A stretch of 64,000 nucleotides of DNA, taken from assembly GCA_013400115.1 (NCBI GenBank), contig VXBP01008606.1, positions 1,442,528 to 1,506,527 of the forward strand, read 5' to 3'. Position 1 is the first letter of the stretch. The number at the start of each line of letters is the position of its first letter. Below, piece after piece: positions 57,989 to 64,000 of the stretch. Made by a program: the position numbers and the translations under genes. Source of the stretch: Rhinopomastus cyanomelas (lineage: Eukaryota; Chordata; Aves; Bucerotiformes; Rhinopomastidae). Under the pieces are notes generated by a model. The model worked only from the letters and a program-made list of their open reading frames with translations, was not told the DNA's origin and did no database searches.

Positions 57989-58022
57989 ATATATATGTGT
58001 GTGTGTGTGTATATATATATAT
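57989..58022. repeat. Compound TA/TG/TA microsatellite
   Basis: An interval of about (AT)4, (GT)7 and (AT)6 units forms an alternating purine-pyrimidine tract. It is likely length-polymorphic. Confidence 0.92.
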
Positions 58023-59393
58023 GTAAAGCTACACAAATAAACAATAAGGAAGCACTATTCTTAGTCACACCTTGAAGAGAAGGGTCTCCAAATAGTGGAA
58101 GGCAGAGTGCTAGAGCTAGCTCCAACCTCACTGCTTATCCTGTTGGATGTACCCAGCCACCCTGGGTACCAAGCACTCTTCTGTTTTATTATCACTCTGG
58201 ATAATGTCTGTAGGAATTAGTGAAGTTGCCGAGGTATGGGTGAGAGCAACTTCTTTAGTGTTTTAATTAAACAGCCCTTGGCTATTGGAGAACAGAAGGA
58301 AAAGAGTAGTTTTGCTCACTTGTATTCACTAGAATGTGAATGTGAGATCTGAGGGCAGCTCCTCTTTCAGCCCACAGCCCCAAGGGTCTGCTTCCAGTTA
58401 CTGATTACAGAGCTCAAGCTGGTTGTGGTTTTTACCTAACCTAAGCTTATAAAATGTTGCTTTACAGGGATAGTCCAGATCTGGCTTCTATTTTATGCTG
58501 CATATTATCTCATGAGAAATCCAAGCTGGGCCTCGCTCCAGAGACAGTTATTGTTCTCCCCTAAGTGCCACTGCTGCTAAAACACCAACTGCACTTGTGC
58601 ATTGCTGAGCACCACTGTGCAAGAAGAGGCTGTAGTGAGCCCTGATTTCAGAGTGCAGCGTTACTTTACACGGGTTTGTCTTCTCAGCTGATGTTTCCAC
58701 TGTAAATCAGAACTTCTGATTTATGGTGGAAAACAGCCAATGTTTCCCCATGGATATACAATGGCCTCTTGTCCTTGCTATGTAATTTGGTTTCCTAGCA
58801 ACTTGAAGTGTCATCCTATCGGAAGAGAAGAAAACAAGATTCAAATCCTACTGCTTAGTCTCAATGGTAAATTTAGTATCTGGTTGAATCTGGAGGATTT
58901 ACTTTTGTTTTCCATTCACAAGGCCGCCTGGTTTATACCAGGAGACAACTTAAGCAGAGGATGGAATATTTGCAAGTTACAGGCTTTCCTTTTCATGTGT
59001 GCTGTAAAGTCAGAACACATCTGCAGGGAGGGGCAGAAGCACCTTCCTTCATTTCTTTTACTATTTTGACAACGATTTGTAGCTTGATTCTCTGTTTTCC
59101 TGTTGATGCAGCTCTACTCATGTCAGCTAAATTATCTTTAACTGATAAAGAGTACAGGCTCTGATATCTGGCATATTTTGCTTTAAGAGAGATTACTCAT
59201 TTTCTACAATCAAGTTCTTAATTCTCACTGAAATAAAACACACAGTGGCCATGTAGAATCTTGGAAGGTTTTCACTCCCCAGAATCCTCCCGCTCACAGA
59301 AAGCTGGAGAAGACTTGGAGTCTATTCTTGCTAAAAGTGGACAAACCTGAGACATATGATCCCACAACCCTCAATGTCCTTCCCCACCACACA

Positions 59394-59404
59394 CCTATAT
59401 AAGG
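59394..59404 (-). promoter_or_regulatory. BCAS1: TATA-like element, candidate BCAS1 promoter
   Basis: CCTATATAAGG on the plus strand gives TTATATAGG on the minus strand, about 2.5 kb upstream of the start-codon exon. About 30 bases further on the minus strand a short non-coding exon could begin near 59365 and end at a GTGAGC donor after 59298. The element is nearly palindromic, so it could also serve the plus strand. There is no direct transcript evidence. Confidence 0.28.
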
Positions 59405-59611
59405 TGTCTTCAGCCTTTTGCAACAGCTATTGATTATTGCGTTGCACTGAGTTCTGCATTGGATGAGCACTCTTCCAGCTGCATGTTTGGCATGCTCTGG
59501 AGCAAATGGCTACTGAAGGAAGGTGACAGGTCTGTGGCCTTTGCTCTGGGTAGAGAGCTCAGGCAGTGGCACATCCTCACAGTCCCAGCCCAGACCCTTC
59601 AGTACAATTCA

Positions 59612-59643
59612 GAACGCGTGTATGTATGAACGCGTGTATGTTT
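59612..59643. repeat. 16-bp tandem duplication with CpG-containing core
   Basis: The unit gaacgcgtgtatgtat occurs twice head-to-tail, the second copy ending gttt. Each unit has two CpGs, in a region otherwise poor in CpG. Confidence 0.88.
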
Positions 59644-62600
59644 CTGCCCTGTTTAAAAGGAAAAATGAAAGGTCACTGCCACCTATAGACAAAACTGGGA
59701 ATAAGCAGAAGTGATAACACCACACAAAGTGGTATCAAACTGGTATCAACTTCAAGTTGCCAAGCAAGTAACGTCACAGCTATTGACATCTGCCATCGCA
59801 TCTCTGCTGCAAAGACTAGTGCATCTGATTGCACCCGCATGTGGCTCTAGAGCTGCACAAATGAGCAACTCCAGCTCTGCCATTAATGTGAAATGGTTGC
59901 ATTTTTCCCAAAGTGATCTACAGGAACAAATCAATCTTTCTTTCATTTGAAACACCCTATCTGGAAGGTAAAATTATTAAATGTGGAGCCAAAAAGGTTT
60001 CCTGAAAAGTAAAAGACTCCCACCAGGCTGTTATCTGATGTTTTTCACTGCTGCATTTATCAAGGCTACAGTTTTGAATGTGGGCTGCTGAAAGCAAAAT
60101 ACCAGAACCCATTTTGTTACCCAGCTAAAATCGTCACAAGATAAATGGATTTTTAAAAGATGCTGAGGACTCCCAGTATACAGTGACTTCCCTGAGGACC
60201 ATATGTCTTCAAGAGCTCTCAGGATATGGCCAGGGTCTTGTTAGTGATGAGCAAAAGCAGCCACCATCAACCACTGGCGACATCTGTCAAGCTGTGAACT
60301 CTACCCCATCTCTTGGATGCTGATTTGGTTTCTTCACTGGATGTTTTTGCTCCTCTGGTTATTAACCATGGTGATTTATTAGAGGAATAACCACGAGGCT
60401 GGACCTATTTGTTGTCTTTGTTCTATGTCTGAAAAGCACAGAGGTGGTGTGGTCTCTGTAGAAAGCTGTGAGCACAGAGCAAACCTCCAGCAGACCTGAG
60501 AGATGCTGTTGGCAAGATGTCCTTTTTATGAGGGAAGGTCTGACAACTTTTACACGGACAAGACAATTTTGAAGACTGAGAAGGGAAAAGATGCAGACCT
60601 CCTTTCTTCAAAATGAGAAGAAAACCTATCAAGAGGAACAGCAGTAAGCTCACTCTCATCCTTAGGCTTCCTTTCCAGATGCAGGTTTCTTTATTCAGTT
60701 TCAAGGATATTATTCTTGTGGAGGCTTATTCAGACCAGCTGGAATGCAGCCTGACTGGTTTAAAAAGGAACATGAACTACCAGCCTCCAGATCAGACACA
60801 GCTCTGAAACAGTTCTTTTCCAAATTTTTCTTCACTGTCTCTGTTGTAATGGAGAAAATAATGAAAACTTTTTTTTAAAGATTATTTTAAAAAAATGTTA
60901 TATGAACTATAGAATGACCTGAGCATGAGCTCAAGGGTTTGTGAAATTCTCCTGTTCTGCTCACTCTCAAAAATCATTGTTATGGTCCTGGCAGAGTGAT
61001 AAAAGCTTTAAGAACTATGAGAGAAAATTACAACAAAGTCCATAATCTACTGGCTAATCCGTGTGTGTTCTGGCTAAAGCCAGATAAGCCTGACCTTTCT
61101 AATGTATTGGCCAACAATCGCCTGTGTCACAGAGTCTGTTGATATAAAAAGTACACAATTAGTTCCTTACTAAAACTCACCATATGTTCTACTTACATAT
61201 CAGAAAAAATAATCAACTTAGTTCTTTTTGCATCTCATTACTTAATAGATTTATCCATTCTGCTGGTAGGAAAAGACTCAAATAAATTCTCATATATTCC
61301 AGAGGCAGGGAAAGGACCTAGCATGCATTAACTAAGGCAAAGACTAATGGCTGGATCCTCAGCTCTTCAGTCCATCTCTTCATTCTGCCTCTTGGAAAAC
61401 AGGTGGACATGGAGACATGTCAGGGTCCAGCTGGGAAGGCAGAAGCTCCTGCTCTGATTTGTGTCCAAGCCAAGAAAGGACTGAAAATAGGGCAGAGTTG
61501 TAGAAAGTCTCCTTACCTTGCTTCAGTGCAGCTCTCAATTGTTCTCCTGCAGAAAAAGATAACTCAGACACATGTCTGGTGTGATGAAACTAGGGGGCAA
61601 ATACATCTGAGCGTTGTCAATGGCTAAGGTGGAGAAATGGACACACAATAGATAGTAGTGAACGGACAGGAGAAGGAAGGATTGGGATGACTCACCTAGA
61701 GCAAACAAGAAACACCCAAGAACAATATGAATAGCAACCTGGCAGCTGACTGTGCATCCAGGACATGCAGAATTGCCATCCTGAAGGTTCTAGGGGCAAC
61801 TCTTCCAACCACTCTGCTTCGTAGCCAAATGGGAAAAGCAAACCAGTTCAAATATTCACAGCCAGGGCTTTCAGGGATCCAAGAGTTCAGCAGTGCCACA
61901 AAGGTGAACAACCCCAACCCAGTAGATAAAAACTCTCTGCCAGAAAGCTGCTTTTTTATTTTCCTGTCCTTTTGCAGGAAAAGCCAGAGCACTGAAGAGA
62001 AAATGTACTCCGGGCCCTTTAAAGCCAAAACACCGCAAGCCAATCAATTGCAGGAGTCCCCAAGACAATTTAGCACAAGAGCACATGCAACATTCTGCTC
62101 CATTGTTGGGACATTCATTGGGACAGAAGCAGCAGTAGAGAAAGAGCCAAAGCAAAAGCCAAGAGAAGTCAAAGCAACAGCTGCAGCACGAGTTACCTGA
62201 GGAGGATGCCCAAGCACCCAGTGTCCTGGGAGCTGGAGCTGGTCTGGGTGAGGTGCTGCTCACCCAGCACTGGCAGCTCTACCCCTGCCTCCTGTAATCA
62301 GCCTAGGGAGTGCTCACAAACACTGGGTGCAAACACACAGAGGGGTGGAGTAGTCCACCTTCTCCAGCCCTTCTAGAAATATTTTCTGTTCTTAAGTGTT
62401 CTGGCCACCCAAACCTGTTGAAACGCATGTTTGACTTTAGGGCTTTGGGGCAACTGCACACGGACACTCTGTTGACTTTGTGCTGAACATCTAAACACCT
62501 TCCAAATACAGATTTTCCCCACAATGGCAGCAAAAAAGGGGCATATATTTAATGATACAACTGCTGTAGTCAAGTGGATCATAATATCTTTCCATGATGT

Positions 62601-64000
62601 GCAAACTGACTAAGCATTTATATCTTAAACCTATGGTCATAAGTTACTGCTCCCCAACATGAGTCACTAAGTCCACACTCAGAATGGGGTTATCTGGAGC
62701 AAGGAAAGCCTTTTTGTTCTGAGTTTTCACACCACCTCAGTCAATAAAACTTGGTTTCAGGAACGGGGTTCCCACAGCTGTCATGATGCCAACAAAAAAA
62801 TTCCTTATTTTATAGTTTGAGAAAGCGATAGCAGAGTGTTGTGAAAGGCTCTCACAGCACCACACCATAAACGACTTTGCAGACAGGCTGGATCCTGCTG
62901 CAAGGCTCAGAGAGAGACCACACTGCACCCCAGCACAGCGGGAGACTGCACCGATGCTGTTAACACTGTTGTGATGTGAAGATGCTAAAAGCACAATGTC
63001 AATGTCTTAGTTTTGAATGAAATATTCCAAGGCCAGGGATCCAAGAAGATCCATGGAGAAACTGTGAGCAGGAAAACAGAACTGCTGTTTGCATCTACCA
63101 GCTCAGCAGTGCATGGAGAATGAGTGAATAATCTGAATCCTTCAGGCCTCCAAGCGTTAGGGCAAGAATCTTTCACTTTGCCCCTATTTTATCACCTTGG
63201 AAATTGCAAATTCTTACCTACCACAAGCTTGGATGGTACCCCACAAGTTCAATCTCATAGTCTTGTTTTGGGAATGGTCTCCAGATGGCATCTGTGGCAG
63301 TGGCCACCAAACGTAACTGCAGGCTGGAGCATAAAATGCCAGGTTGGCTGCAAACCTGCCACCTATTCAGTGACCCTGAGCTAGTTTTCCTTCAGGTTTG
63401 GGGTTTTTTTCCCAGTCTTTCTCTTTGTGTTTAAATACTATCATGAAGAATGATTCTGAAATGCAAAACGTAAATATTTAGTTCCAGAAATGCTGGAACT
63501 AATTCTTTAAGAAAATATCATTGAGATTCAGGATAGGTTTGCACCGTATTTTGCTTGGATCTATCTCTTTGTAAAACATTCTAAAATTAATCTTTACAAA
63601 TTTAATGTTCATTATATGGATTGCCATATACCTCACCTTATGGATGTGCTGTGAATATAAGAACAAAAATACTGCTTTTCCTCAAAAAAGATTACTCTTA
63701 GAATTGAGCCCCAACAGCTGGTAGTATTGCTGAAGGCTGTTTGTACGTTTTCCTTTCTTTTCCACAGAACTGGATTTGCCGTTATCCGTCCAGGCATTTT
63801 TTCCCCTTCATGACTTGAGCTGAGCAGGAATAATTTAGATACTCTTTAAAGAAAAGGTCACTGCCTATCTCTGGGCATTTACTATGTGTTGCACTGAAGG
63901 AACCAATCTCCTCTGGATGCTACATAAGCTGTGCTGAACACGTAAGGAGGTTGTTGTGACTCCTGTCTCAAGCACCTTTCTCTCTCAAGGACAATGCCTG

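Larger units (their letters stand above)
56926..64000. other. BCAS1 5' UTR intron and upstream flank; no other gene recognised
   Basis: The acceptor before exon 1 implies that the transcript begins upstream of 56926. The region contains a T14 tract (57231-57244), a TA/TG/TA microsatellite (57989-58022), a TATA-like element (59394-59404) and a 16-bp tandem duplication (59612-59643). In mammals CYP24A1 lies on this side of BCAS1, but I could find no CYP24A1-like exon within the window. Confidence 0.6.

Noticed and set aside
61727..62200. 157-codon plus-strand ATG frame upstream of BCAS1
   Set aside because: A frame of this length is expected about once by chance in a window this size. The opposite strand is equally open, and the sequence shows no domain or conserved motif.
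56926..64000. Expected neighbour CYP24A1
   Set aside because: No cytochrome P450 haem-binding or C-terminal exon could be found on either strand; the gene is probably beyond the window.
1..64000. tRNA, rRNA, microRNA hairpins, CRISPR-like arrays, endogenous retrovirus or bacterial-type operons
   Set aside because: I saw no cloverleaf, rRNA signature, regularly spaced repeats, LTR pair or retroviral reading frame; the window is a single vertebrate gene with LINE fragments.

Overview
This window is vertebrate nuclear DNA and almost certainly comes from a bird. It is AT-rich, intron-dominated, and carries many 3' fragments of CR1 LINEs with the avian hallmark end (terminal ATTCTGTG-type repeats). 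The abundant CR1 subfamily (GATTGGAAGGGACCTC core) suggests a neoavian bird rather than chicken, but I cannot name the species.

The window holds one protein-coding gene, on the minus strand: BCAS1 (breast carcinoma amplified sequence 1, NaBC1), the oligodendrocyte-lineage protein. I could assemble what looks like the whole coding sequence from splice signals, phase continuity and remembered similarity to mammalian BCAS1: start codon at 56918, stop at 5365-5367, thirteen coding exons (twelve well supported, one probable), about 650 residues. Every junction is phase 0 except exon 2/3, which is phase 1 and joins G|TG to make a Val codon. Intron 3 uses a GC donor (AAG|GCAAGT); the other modelled introns are GT-AG.

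Layout from the gene's 5' end (high coordinates): 56926-64000 is upstream sequence or 5' UTR intron with a TATA-like element near 59.4 kb; exons 1-2 lie at 56.65-56.92 kb; the large exon 3 at 45.6-46.2 kb; exons 4-9 at 40.2-30.7 kb; exon 10 at 22.3 kb; exon 11 at 15.8 kb; exon 12 at 11.0 kb; the terminal exon at 5.4 kb, with a candidate poly(A) signal near 4.4 kb. Positions 1-4370 are downstream flank. Introns are mostly unique sequence plus about fifteen CR1 insertions, one nested pair and a CpG-rich patch at 21.9-22.1 kb.

The most interesting pattern is the protein's modular build. Several phase-0 exons consist of a Lys/Glu/Pro/Ser-rich linker that ends, exactly at the splice donor, in a short aromatic-basic motif (SFLKTL, SKLFRHK, SKLFWKK, RKFFKL, GGFFKGF). 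With a likely N-myristoyl start and a QTDP-containing tail, this looks like a disordered, membrane-tethered protein made of serially repeated, individually skippable short motifs. I saw no second gene, tRNA, rRNA, CRISPR array or retroviral element.
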